This document shows, piece after piece, positions 43,829 to 52,322 of a stretch of DNA of 57,048 nt. Position 1 is the stretch's first letter. The number at the start of each line of letters is the position of its first letter. A program made the translations under genes and the position numbers. This DNA comes from 66-474 sp036278635. Lineage in GTDB: Bacteria > Pseudomonadota > Gammaproteobacteria > Xanthomonadales > Rhodanobacteraceae. The notes under the pieces were generated by a model. It saw only the letters and a list, made by a program, of their open reading frames with translations, had not been told where the DNA came from and did not search any database. The stretch is taken from NCBI GenBank assembly GCA_036278635.1, contig DASUKQ010000094.1, forward strand, positions 1 through 57,048, read 5' to 3'.

Positions 43829-44242
43829 TCAGTAGTTGCAAATCGGCAAAATGAACAACATCACGATGGTGAAAACCACCACGATCGAAAACAACGCGCT
43901 GGTCAGCAGCGACCAGCGCGCGATGAAATGGTTGCGGCGTTCGCCGACACTGCGCGGCTCGACGCCGCGCCAGGCGATGTGAAATCGCCACGCAATCCAC
44001 AGCGCCGCACCCGCAATCACGATCGCGGCGATGTCGATGCCGATGAGTACCCACCACAGGCTGCCCCACACTGGTGCCACCAGTGGCACGCTGACCGGGA
44101 AGCAGGCGTGAGCGGACAGCGCGTAGCCGAATACCAGCTGCAACAGCCAGGCCGCCGGCGCGCCGAACACGGCGAAGGTGAGCGCCGATCCGACCGGAAG
44201 ACGCGCGGGTTCGGGGGGATTGCTGGAAGTGACGACTTGCAT
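43829..44242 (-). CDS. small membrane protein of the oxidase operon
   Basis: A 137-residue protein with three membrane helices (ALTFAVFGAPAAWLLQLVFG, LWWVLIGIDIAAIVIAGAAL, ALFSIVVVFTIVMLFILPIC). The ATG at 44242 is eight bases after the subunit III stop. Cys residues in SAHACFPV and the last residues (PICNY) are notable. It occupies the place where a small accessory oxidase subunit would be expected. No homology recognised. Confidence 0.65.
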   Translation of the reverse strand: MQVVTSSNPPEPARLPVGSALTFAVFGAPAAWLLQLVFGYALSAHACFPVSVPLVAPVWGSLWWVLIGIDIAAIVIAGAALWIAWRFHIAWRGVEPRSVGERRNHFIARWSLLTSALFSIVVVFTIVMLFILPICNY

Positions 44243-44250
44243 GCTGGGCC

Positions 44251-44862
44251 TCAATGGGGCGTGATCCATGGCAACAGATAAAGCGTCATGAATACCGCGA
44301 TCCACGCCGCGACGACGAAATACCAGTACAGCGCGGCGATCGTGATTGGCGAGTTGCGCTGTGGCGTGATGTAACCGAGCGCGCTCCAGCCGATCACTGC
44401 CGCCAGGATCAGGACACCCACTGCCGCGTGCAGTACATGGAAGGCAGTGATGGCATAGAACAGCGAGCCGTAGGCTCCACTGTTGGCGAGGAACGGTTCG
44501 CCGAGCCAGTCGAAGCATTGCAGGACCACGTAGCACACGCCCAGGAGCAATGTCGCGACGAGGCCGGAATAGAGCCGGGCCAGCCGACCGAGGCGCATAC
44601 CGCGTTCCGCCCACCAGATCGTGGCGACGCTGACCAGCAGTACTGCCGTGCCGGGCGCGGACCAGCGCAACGGCGGCAACCCGCTGGGCGGCCACGTTTC
44701 GGTCGTTTGCGATTGCAGGTAGAAATAACTGAAAATGAGATAGGCGAATACCGCCATTTCCGTGCCGATCAGTGCCAGCATGCCCCACCACCCCGGCGTG
44801 CGGTAACCGGCCGGACCGATCGGCAACGGCCGTGGCAGCGTGCGTTCGTCATGCGCGGCCAT
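44251..44862 (-). CDS. heme-copper oxidase subunit III
   Basis: 203-residue membrane protein of the cytochrome c oxidase subunit III/CyoC family. Short five-helix form: GMLALIGTEMAVFAYLIFSY, AVLLVSVATIWWAERG, GLVATLLLGVCYVVLQ, AITAFHVLHAAVGVLIL and a C-terminal WYFVVAAWIAVFMTLYLLPW. The Phe-His-Val-x-His pattern (FHVLHA) is the family mark. The ATG at 44862 is two bases after the subunit I stop, so translation is coupled. Confidence 0.92.
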   Translation of the reverse strand: MAAHDERTLPRPLPIGPAGYRTPGWWGMLALIGTEMAVFAYLIFSYFYLQSQTTETWPPSGLPPLRWSAPGTAVLLVSVATIWWAERGMRLGRLARLYSGLVATLLLGVCYVVLQCFDWLGEPFLANSGAYGSLFYAITAFHVLHAAVGVLILAAVIGWSALGYITPQRNSPITIAALYWYFVVAAWIAVFMTLYLLPWITPH

Positions 44863-44864
44863 CG

Positions 44865-46799
44865 TCAAGCCCTCGCCTCGAAACCCAGTTCCGGGCTTGG
44901 CCAGAACCACCACAACAACGCCGGGATCATGGCGAGCAGACAGCCCGCCGCCACCCACCACATCGACAAGAGCAATCCCACGAACATGCCTGCGATCAGC
45001 AGCGCCAGGGATATCGGCGCCAGCGTCGCATGCGGCATCTTCATGATCACGTCGGGCTCGGCATCGAGCCCGGTGGTGCCGGGGATTTCGTGTCCCTCAT
45101 CGAGCACCGGACCTTCATCGAGGGCGCTCCGACGCGAACCTTGCAGCCGCTCCTCCCACAACGGATCCAGGCTGGCAACCTGCGGAATCACGGCAAAGTT
45201 GTAGCTCGGCGGTGGCGAGGATGTCGCCCATTCCAGCGTCGCCGCGTCCCACGGATTGGCGGGCGCGGGTGCGCCAACGAAACGACTGCGGACCACGTTG
45301 ATGACGAACAGCAACACGCCGAGCGCGAACACGAACGCGCCGATCGTGGTCACCAGATTCAGATCGCCCCAGCCCATGTTGGCCGGATAGGTGTAGATGC
45401 GCCGCGGCATGCCTTCGAGCCCCGAGATGTGCATCGGGAAGAAGCCGAGGTTGAAGCCGACGAACATCAACCAGAAATTCCAGCGACCGAGCCTCTCGTT
45501 CATCATTTTTCCGGTCATCTTGGGGAACCAGTGATAGATACCTCCGATCACCGGAAACACGTTGATGCCGATCAGCACATAGTGGATGTGTGCCACCACG
45601 AAGTAGGTGTCGGTCAGCTGCAAGTCCAGCGGCACCGCCGCGGTCATGAAACCCGAGACGCCGCCGATCACGAACAGGACGATTTCCGCGGCAAAGAATT
45701 TGAACGCGGTGGTAAACACGGGCGTGCCGGTCCAGATCGTCGCCACCCAGGCGAACACCGACACCGCCGAGGGAATCACGATGACAAAACTCGCCGCCGC
45801 AAAATAACCCATCGCGATCACCGGCAGGCCGGTCGCGAACATGTGGTGCACCCACACACCGAAGCCCAGCACCATCGTCAATATCGTCGCGAGCACCACC
45901 GCCGAATGGGCAACGAGCGGGCGACGGCAATACACGGGCAGGCCCTGGCTGACGATGCTCATCGCAGGCAGCACGATCGCGTAGACCCACGGATGACCGA
46001 AGATCCAGAACAGGTGTTGCCACAGCAGTGGCCGCCCGCCGCTCGCCGGATTGAAGAATTGCGTGCCGAATCGACGATCCAGCCACAGCAGCATGAAGTC
46101 AAGGCTTACCGCAGGCACGGCGAACAGGATGCCGATATTGGCCACCAGGGTGCCCCAGATCATGATGGGAACGCGGCTGATCGACATGCCCGGTGCGCGC
46201 GTCCGGAACATCGTGGCGATGAAGTTTATGGCGCCGGCGACCGTGGAAATGCCAAGGAACACCATCCCCAGCGAATAGATGTCCACGTTCCAGTCGGGGT
46301 TGTACGGACGCTCTGCCAGCGGCACGTAGTTGAACCAGCCGACGTTGGTGCCTTTGCCGCCCCAAAAGCCGATATAGAGAAAAATACCGGCCAGCACGAA
46401 CACCCAGTACGTGAAGGCGTTGAGGCGGGGGAACGCCATGTCCCGCGTGCCGAGGATCAGCGGCCACAGGTAATTGCTGAAACCCGAAAGGATCGGCAAC
46501 GAGTACAGGAAGATCATCGTGAACCCGTGCATGCTGAAGAACTGGTTGTACAGCGCGGGCGACAACAGGTGTTCGTTGGGCTGGGCCAGTTGCAGGCGCA
46601 TGCCCAACGCCTCCAACCCGCCCACCATCAGGAACACGAACGCGGTGACCAGATAGCGCTTGCCGATTTTCTTGTGGTCGGTCGTACCCAACCAGCCGTA
46701 AATCCCCGGCGGATCGGACCACATGCGCTCCAGTTTTTCCTGGAGCGCGGGGCTCGGCGTGGCGATCAGCGGTGATTGGTAGACGGGATTCGCTGACAT
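44865..46799 (-). CDS. heme-copper oxidase subunit I, atypical proton-channel residues
   Basis: Catalytic subunit reducing O2 to water. 644 residues. Metal ligands are all present: His91 (MHGFTM), His269 (FGHPWVY), His318/His319 (VWVHHMF), His404 and His406 (VAHIHYV). The crosslinking Tyr273 is kept. Differences from the A1 type are the Glu of HPEVY replaced by Trp271, the K-channel Lys replaced by Ser347 (IPSAVSVFAW), and the second Asn of the D-channel PRLNN replaced by Ala (PRLNAF); D120 remains. There is no Tyr-Ser pair before HP as in A2 enzymes. A C-terminal extension bears two more helices. Lies in the alcohol dehydrogenase operon. Confidence 0.95.
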   Translation of the reverse strand: MSANPVYQSPLIATPSPALQEKLERMWSDPPGIYGWLGTTDHKKIGKRYLVTAFVFLMVGGLEALGMRLQLAQPNEHLLSPALYNQFFSMHGFTMIFLYSLPILSGFSNYLWPLILGTRDMAFPRLNAFTYWVFVLAGIFLYIGFWGGKGTNVGWFNYVPLAERPYNPDWNVDIYSLGMVFLGISTVAGAINFIATMFRTRAPGMSISRVPIMIWGTLVANIGILFAVPAVSLDFMLLWLDRRFGTQFFNPASGGRPLLWQHLFWIFGHPWVYAIVLPAMSIVSQGLPVYCRRPLVAHSAVVLATILTMVLGFGVWVHHMFATGLPVIAMGYFAAASFVIVIPSAVSVFAWVATIWTGTPVFTTAFKFFAAEIVLFVIGGVSGFMTAAVPLDLQLTDTYFVVAHIHYVLIGINVFPVIGGIYHWFPKMTGKMMNERLGRWNFWLMFVGFNLGFFPMHISGLEGMPRRIYTYPANMGWGDLNLVTTIGAFVFALGVLLFVINVVRSRFVGAPAPANPWDAATLEWATSSPPPSYNFAVIPQVASLDPLWEERLQGSRRSALDEGPVLDEGHEIPGTTGLDAEPDVIMKMPHATLAPISLALLIAGMFVGLLLSMWWVAAGCLLAMIPALLWWFWPSPELGFEARA

Positions 46800-46926
46800 G
46801 GGTTGTTCCCGAAGCGGAAATTTGGGAGCCGGCCGGCGCGCGGCGACTGCCTGTCTCGTGGCGGCGATTGCATGTTCCGGTCGCGCACAGGCGCGCTCCG
46901 ACCTGCGTTTTCCTCATGGGGCGATT

Positions 46927-47940
46927 TCATTTGAGCGTCTTCAAATAGGCCAGCAAGGCCTGCAATTGCGGACCGGTGAGGTTCTCGGAAGGCATGTCAA
47001 CGCCCGGCTTTTGCGCCGGCGCGTCGCTGACCCATGCCGCGAGATTGCCCGGCGTATTGGTCAGGGTGCCTGCAGCGATGGTGCGCCGGCCCATGAGGTG
47101 CGTGAGGTCGGGGCCGAGCTGGCCCTGGCTTCCCGGCACGCCGCGCACGCTGTGGCAGATTGCACAGCGCGCCCGGAATTCCTGCTCGCCTTGTCCGGCC
47201 AGGCCCGGGACCGAACCGGCTGCCGGCTGCAGTTGGTGCGCCCACCATGCTTCGAAGGCCGGCTTCGACTGGGCCACCACGTAAATCGCCATGTGCGCAT
47301 GTTGCAGGCCGCAAAACTCCGCACACTGACCGAGGTAGACGCCAGGCCGGTCGGCTTCCAGCCACGCGTGATTGATTTGTCCCGGGATGGCGTCGGTCTT
47401 TCCCGCCAACTGCGGCACCCAGAACGAATGGATCACGTCTCCGCTGGTGATGTGCACGTTCACCGGCACGCCGACCGGAATATGGATTTCGTTGGCAGTT
47501 TCGAACGTGCGCTTGGGATGTCCGGAATAGTCGTAGTGAATTTCCCACCACCACTGGTGACCGATCACCTCTACCGTGATCCTGGGATGGCCCGGCGCGG
47601 CGGTGGCCACCCCGAGCACGTAGAAAGTCCAGATCGCCGACAGAAGCAGCAACACGATCGATACGGGTACGCCAATGGTCAGCCAGGGGAGGCCGTTTCG
47701 CCCATGCGACAGGACTGGCCACCCTTTCTCGTCATACCCGCCCGTCCCGCGTTTCCACCAGATGCCGATCAGTACCGCAACTGCAATGAACGCGGACACG
47801 AATATCGACAGCCCCAGCAAGCCCCAGCCGAGAGCCGTGATGGGATCGGCCGCCGCGCCGTGCGACACCATGTAAGTCATGGGTCCGGCATGCGCGAGCA
47901 GCGGCGCAATCAAGAGCACGAGGGCGGTCAGGCGACGCAT
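46927..47940 (-). CDS. cytochrome c oxidase subunit II with fused cytochrome c
   Basis: 337-residue subunit that takes electrons from periplasmic donors. Signal/membrane helices near 36-60 and 88-110, CuA domain with H171, Cys206, Glu208, Cys210, His214 and Met217 (GQCAEFCGLQHAHM), then a cytochrome c domain: heme site CAICH (259-263) and Met316 (VDMPSEN). This is the caa3-type arrangement. Start is the ATG at 47940, overlapping the stop of the upstream cytochrome c by one base (TGATG). Confidence 0.96.
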   Translation of the reverse strand: MRRLTALVLLIAPLLAHAGPMTYMVSHGAAADPITALGWGLLGLSIFVSAFIAVAVLIGIWWKRGTGGYDEKGWPVLSHGRNGLPWLTIGVPVSIVLLLLSAIWTFYVLGVATAAPGHPRITVEVIGHQWWWEIHYDYSGHPKRTFETANEIHIPVGVPVNVHITSGDVIHSFWVPQLAGKTDAIPGQINHAWLEADRPGVYLGQCAEFCGLQHAHMAIYVVAQSKPAFEAWWAHQLQPAAGSVPGLAGQGEQEFRARCAICHSVRGVPGSQGQLGPDLTHLMGRRTIAAGTLTNTPGNLAAWVSDAPAQKPGVDMPSENLTGPQLQALLAYLKTLK

Positions 47941-48566
47941 CAATGCCGTCCGGAGGTCGAGGCTGGCGCCGCCGGTGGTGGCACGCCCGGCGTCGAAGCT
48001 GGTGCGGGGTACGGCGGCTTCGGAGTCGGTTTCGGATGGACGGGTCCGCGTGGCGGGATTCGCGCCGCCGCAGGATGCGGCGTATTTCCGGGCATTGGCT
48101 TCACGCCAAGCGACGTCCGCGGCTCGAATCGGGGATTGGGCTGCGACAGGCTCTCGACGTAGGCCACCAACTCCCAGATCGTCTTCGGTGGCAGCGCCGT
48201 GCCCCATTGCGGCATGCCGTTTGGACGCCCTTGCGCGATCGACAGATAGATCTGGCCGGGCGAACCCCCGTAAATCCAGTGGCCGTCCGACAGCGCCGGC
48301 CCCATCCCGCCCCCGCCGCCGGCCGCATGGCAGCCGCTGCAATTCATGGCCTTGAACAGACGTTTACCCTGCATCCACGCGTTGGCGTCACCGGCATACG
48401 GGTTCTTCACGCGTACCGCCGCGCCAATGTGCAGATCCGAGACCGCAGTTTGCTGCAGCTGTTGCGCAGGCGTGCTCCCGACTTGCGGGATGGCCATTTG
48501 ACCGAAGCCGAGTGCAGTCACGGCGAGCGCGAACGCGAACGCGACGACCAACCAAATCGTTTTCAT
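47940..48566 (-). CDS. membrane-anchored or secreted cytochrome c
   Basis: 208 residues with an N-terminal hydrophobic segment (IWLVVAFAFALAVTALGFG), heme site CSGCH (76-80), a following Gly-rich stretch (AAGGGGGMGPAL), Met ligand at NGMPQWG (about 118) and a long Pro/Ala-rich tail (about 150-208). Occupies the XoxG position next to a XoxJ-like gene, so the natural electron acceptor of the dehydrogenase is a reasonable inference. The tail would let it reach the fused subunit II. Confidence 0.9.
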   Translation of the reverse strand: MKTIWLVVAFAFALAVTALGFGQMAIPQVGSTPAQQLQQTAVSDLHIGAAVRVKNPYAGDANAWMQGKRLFKAMNCSGCHAAGGGGGMGPALSDGHWIYGGSPGQIYLSIAQGRPNGMPQWGTALPPKTIWELVAYVESLSQPNPRFEPRTSLGVKPMPGNTPHPAAARIPPRGPVHPKPTPKPPYPAPASTPGVPPPAAPASTSGRH

Positions 48567-48596
48567 GGCACTCTCCTTGGCCGCTCCCGCTTCCGA

Positions 48597-49481
48597 TCAG
48601 TCCGGGGACCCGCTCCGCGTGAGGCGATCCTCCGGCTTTGGCGCCTCGCGCCCCGCCATCTTCAGCTGTGGCACGCCGTAATTCGTCAACAAGTCGCGAA
48701 TGGAGTCACGATGCGTCGCAAGGAAAGCGTTCAACTTGTCACGCAACTTCGTATCGCCATGGCGCACCGCCATGGAAATCGAGAACTGGAACGGCAGCAC
48801 CGTATGTGCGTCGGTCAGCGGCACCACCTTCAATTCCACCGGTTCGCGCGTCGCGAAGTAGCCGGCCAACGGCCCCCACGCTATTGCCACGTCGATGTCA
48901 CCCTTCGCCACGGCCTCCATCAGGTCCGATGCCGGATTGGGCTTGCTGAAATCCGAAAACATCTTGTAGACGCGCACGTTCGTGACGATGCCCTTGTGTG
49001 CGAGCGTGGCGCCGCCCGGCAGGTCGACCCAGTCGTCACCCAGCGCGTGCACGCCGATCCGCAGGCTTCGCAGCCGCGGGTCCTGCAGCGATGTCAGATG
49101 GAACGGCGCGTCGGCGCGATACACAAACGCATAGGCGGATCGATAGTACGGCTGCGTGGTCAACGCATCCTTGTCGGCGGTCGGCAATGCCATCACGACG
49201 TCGCATTTGCCGGCGTCCAGGGTGTCGCGCAGGAACTGCTTTTGTTGGAATGCCCAGGTGTAGACGACTGTCTTCCCCAGCGACTGCGCCAGCATCTCGG
49301 CGAGTTTGTTCTCGAATCCCTGTCCGGCGCGATTGGAGAACGGCAGGTCGTTGGGATCGGCGCACACCCGCAATGGCTGATTGGCCGGAGCGGGCGCGGC
49401 GCCGGGATACTGCGTGTGCGTCCGGGCGAAAGCGAATGCAGGCAAAATCAACGCAAGCAGCAGCGGGATCCATGTCTTCAT
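48597..49481 (-). CDS. XoxJ/MxaJ-like periplasmic substrate-binding protein
   Basis: 294-residue exported solute-binding-type protein of the family found next to quinoprotein dehydrogenases (MxaJ/XoxJ). Signal peptide WIPLLLALILPAFAFA; opening motif LRVCADPNDLPFSN with NKLAEMLAQSLGKTV, and DVVMALPTADKDALTTQPYYRS. Thought to help activate or assemble the PQQ enzyme rather than to import a nutrient. Its ATG overlaps the dehydrogenase stop by four bases (ATGA), showing tight coupling. Confidence 0.92.
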   Translation of the reverse strand: MKTWIPLLLALILPAFAFARTHTQYPGAAPAPANQPLRVCADPNDLPFSNRAGQGFENKLAEMLAQSLGKTVVYTWAFQQKQFLRDTLDAGKCDVVMALPTADKDALTTQPYYRSAYAFVYRADAPFHLTSLQDPRLRSLRIGVHALGDDWVDLPGGATLAHKGIVTNVRVYKMFSDFSKPNPASDLMEAVAKGDIDVAIAWGPLAGYFATREPVELKVVPLTDAHTVLPFQFSISMAVRHGDTKLRDKLNAFLATHRDSIRDLLTNYGVPQLKMAGREAPKPEDRLTRSGSPD

Positions 49482-51340
49482 GGCGGCCCCCCGGTTTTCG
49501 GCAGCGCGAAGACGTACAGGGTGCCGCCCTTGGCGGTGTAATCCGGCAGGTCCTGCGTCGCGCCGACGTAGCCCAGCGCACCGTACGGATCCCGTGGATC
49601 CAGGTCGCCCGCGACCACCGCGCCCGACCAGCCGCCCACGCCGGCAAGGATGGCGACATATTCGCGGCCGTCCGGCCCGCGGTACGCGATGGGTTGTCCG
49701 TTGATGCCGGAACCGACGCGGAATTTCCACAACAGCTTGCCGGTCGTGGCGTCCACTGCCTTGAACCAGCGATCCATGGTGCCGTAGAAGACGACGCCGC
49801 CTGCAGTGACCAGCGCTCCGCTCCACACCGGAAAGTTCTCGTGATCCGACCACACCACCTTGGCGTGCACCGGGTCATAGGCCGTGAATGCTCCGCGCCA
49901 GCCGCCCGGCGCCGCCTTCATCGCGACTTTTGCCCCGATGAAGGGGGTGCCCTCGATGTAGCTGACCTCGCTGACTTCCTCGTCCTGGCACAAGTGGTTG
50001 TGCGGGATGTACAAAAGTCCCGTGAGCGGCGAGTACGCGCTCGGCTGCCAGTCCTTGCCTCCGGTCGATGCGGGGCAGATGTCATGAACCGTCTTGTCCA
50101 GCTGGGGCACCTTGGCGGGATTCACCACCGGCGCGCCGGTAACGAGATCGATGCGCTCGATGGTATTGATGCCGGACATGAACGGCTGGGCGGAAATGAT
50201 CTTGCCGGTCGTTCGGTCCTGTACGTACAGGTAGCCATTTCGATCCGGATGTGCCAGCAGCTGGCGTTCCTTGCCGTCGATCTTCGCATTGAACAGCACG
50301 CTCTCGTTGACGCCGTCATAGTCGTGCGTGTCGTGCGGGTTCCACTGCACTGCCCATTTGGCCATGCCCGTGGCGGGATCACGCGCAAACAACGTGCAGG
50401 TCCAGAAATTGAGGCCGGGACGCTGGAATGAATTCCACGGTCCAGGATTGCCCGTGCCGTAATAGATCAGGTCCAACTCGGGGTCGTAGGTAATCCAGCC
50501 CCATACCGGGCCGCCGCCGATTTCCCACGCCGCCTTGTTCGGCCAGCTGGTTTCGCCCAGGTTCCTGCCCTTGTCCTCTGGATAAGGTGGATCGAAATCC
50601 TTGCCGATCAGCACGTCCTTGTCGGGTCCGGTCGAATACGCCGTCCACTGCACCTTGCCGGTGTCGGTATCCAGCGACTTCAACCATCCGCGCACGCCCA
50701 GCTCACCGCCGCTGTTGCCGACCAGTACGTGGTTCTTCACCACCAGCGGCGCCATCGTCATGGTTTCACCCGTGCTGATGTCGCCGACCTTGGTGTTCCA
50801 TATCTGCTTGCCGGTTTTGGCATCGACCGCGATGGTGTGGTCGTCCAGCGTGTTCATGAAGATCTTGCCGTCGGCGTAGGCCACGCCCCGGTTCACCACA
50901 TCGCAGCACGCGACCCCTTGCGCCGCACGCGAAGGATGCGGCTTGAACACCCACTTGATCGCGCCGTCATTGGACAGATCGAGCGCATACAGGATGTTCG
51001 GCCAGGGCGTGACCACGTACATCGTGTCGCCGATCACGAGAGGCGCCGCTTCATGGCCATGGAGCACGCCGGTCGAGAAAGTCCAGGCCATGGTGAGATT
51101 CCTGGCGTTGTGGGCGTTGATCTGTTTCAGACTGCTGAAACGGGTACCCGCATAGTTCTTGGCCGGCATCGGCCAATCCGCCGGATTCTTCTCCAGCTGC
51201 AGGAGGCTCTCGTCCGCAGCGGGTCGGGCCTCGACGGGTGCGGTCGCTGAAACGGCGTCCGGTTTCGTTTGCGCACGCGCGGCCGTGGCCGTCGTGCCGC
51301 AAGCGGCTGCGACGGCCACGGCCAAAACGAGTTTGTTCAT
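49478..51340 (-). CDS. PQQ-dependent alcohol dehydrogenase, lanthanide-type (XoxF/PedH-like)
   Basis: 620-residue periplasmic quinoprotein that oxidises alcohols and reduces cytochrome c. Signal peptide LVLAVAVAAACGTTATAARA; eight-bladed propeller. Neighbouring cysteines CC (145-146) form the ring disulfide. Metal ligands by alignment with methanol dehydrogenase: Glu213 (GGELGVRG), Asn298 (GTGNPGPWN) and catalytic Asp340. The extra Asp342 in HDYDGVNE is the residue that distinguishes lanthanide enzymes from calcium MxaF. Start at ATG 51340 after AGGAGG. Followed by xoxJ-like and cytochrome genes. Substrate (methanol, ethanol or other) cannot be told. Confidence 0.93.
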   Translation of the reverse strand: MNKLVLAVAVAAACGTTATAARAQTKPDAVSATAPVEARPAADESLLQLEKNPADWPMPAKNYAGTRFSSLKQINAHNARNLTMAWTFSTGVLHGHEAAPLVIGDTMYVVTPWPNILYALDLSNDGAIKWVFKPHPSRAAQGVACCDVVNRGVAYADGKIFMNTLDDHTIAVDAKTGKQIWNTKVGDISTGETMTMAPLVVKNHVLVGNSGGELGVRGWLKSLDTDTGKVQWTAYSTGPDKDVLIGKDFDPPYPEDKGRNLGETSWPNKAAWEIGGGPVWGWITYDPELDLIYYGTGNPGPWNSFQRPGLNFWTCTLFARDPATGMAKWAVQWNPHDTHDYDGVNESVLFNAKIDGKERQLLAHPDRNGYLYVQDRTTGKIISAQPFMSGINTIERIDLVTGAPVVNPAKVPQLDKTVHDICPASTGGKDWQPSAYSPLTGLLYIPHNHLCQDEEVSEVSYIEGTPFIGAKVAMKAAPGGWRGAFTAYDPVHAKVVWSDHENFPVWSGALVTAGGVVFYGTMDRWFKAVDATTGKLLWKFRVGSGINGQPIAYRGPDGREYVAILAGVGGWSGAVVAGDLDPRDPYGALGYVGATQDLPDYTAKGGTLYVFALPKTGGPP

Positions 51341-51392
51341 CGGTTGCCTCCTTGCCATTCCCGCGGACCACCGGCCGACGCGTCGGTCTTCG

Positions 51393-52004
51393 TTATTGAT
51401 CGCCATTGCTCGTGGCCGCTGCCTCGCGCAGCGTACGCAGATGCTTCTTCAAAACCGGTAATGCCGACTGCGCGACTTGTTTCACCTGCGGCAGTGAAGC
51501 GTCCTGGATCTCGCGTACGGTCAGCTCGATCGCCTTGACGTGGCCGTCGGCTTCGTCGTGGATCCAGGTGCGGTCGAAATCCGTGCCGGACGCGCTCTCG
51601 AATCGTCGCATTTCATCTCGCTGCTCCGCATCCGGCGTGCGGGGCAGCTCTGCGCCGACCTGCCCGGAAACCCGGCGAAGCTTCGCGTCCAGCGCCGCGT
51701 GATCCCGGGCCAGCATGCGTCCAGTCTGGCGGACGACCTCCGTGTGGCCCTTCCGCGCCGCAAGATTGCCCGACTGGATTTCTGCGAGGTTGTCCTGGTG
51801 CGCGGCGGCCAGCCAGCCGCGGTCCTGAGGGGACATGTGCGGATTCGCGGCCTGGGCGACGGGAATGGCGATCAGGAGGGATAGCACCCAGACCCATCTC
51901 CCAGTTGCCGGCCTTGTGTTGATGCCGGATTGGAACGCAAAAACAAAGCCTGCGCGCCGCTCCGGTGGCCGCCAAACGATGCTGTCGCGAACATCACTGT
52001 CCAT
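51393..52004 (-). CDS. DUF4142 protein, first gene of the respiratory operon
   Basis: Exported four-helix-bundle protein of the DUF4142 family (HMSPQDRGWLAAAHQDNLAEI, MLARDHAALDAKLRRV, IHDEADGHVKAIELT). DUF4142 proteins are often linked to envelope stress. The signal sequence is VLSLLIAIPVAQA, but the start is uncertain: ATG 52004, ATG 52040 and a GTG just before the hydrophobic core are all possible, none with a good Shine-Dalgarno. Lies 52 bp upstream of the PQQ dehydrogenase on the same strand. Confidence 0.8.
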   Translation of the reverse strand: MDSDVRDSIVWRPPERRAGFVFAFQSGINTRPATGRWVWVLSLLIAIPVAQAANPHMSPQDRGWLAAAHQDNLAEIQSGNLAARKGHTEVVRQTGRMLARDHAALDAKLRRVSGQVGAELPRTPDAEQRDEMRRFESASGTDFDRTWIHDEADGHVKAIELTVREIQDASLPQVKQVAQSALPVLKKHLRTLREAAATSNGDQ

Positions 52005-52322
52005 GTCTTTCGCCACGCTGTCGCCGTCCGTCAACCTCATCGAGACACGAACCCGATTCGTGTTCTTGCCTCCCGGCTGACTCGTGGAGCGTGCGCTGCC
52101 GACCGTGAAAGCAGCGTGAGAGGCCGTCATGCTTTCCCGGCTGATGCCGCATCCCGGAATGCGGGCCAGAGTGCATCAGCAGGTACGGCAGGCCCGCGTG
52201 TGACACGCTTCGCGAATGGCGGCTCGAGGCTACGGAACCCCGCGTTGACCGACGGCCAACAGTTGCCTGCGCGCCACGCACACCCGCGTCGCTCACGCCG
52301 ACACCACGCATGATCCGTGCAG
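52005..52322. other. region between the respiratory operon and rlmH
   Basis: About 320 bp without a convincing gene. It holds the promoter of the respiratory operon (not identified) and short GC-rich palindromic stretches such as CCCGGAATGCGGG near 52150. Confidence 0.45.

Noticed and set aside
44772..46775. 667-codon plus-strand open frame
   Set aside because: Antisense to oxidase subunit I; no recognisable protein.
48597..49481. amino-acid ABC transporter binding protein
   Set aside because: No permease or ATPase nearby, and it overlaps a PQQ dehydrogenase gene, which favours the MxaJ/XoxJ family.
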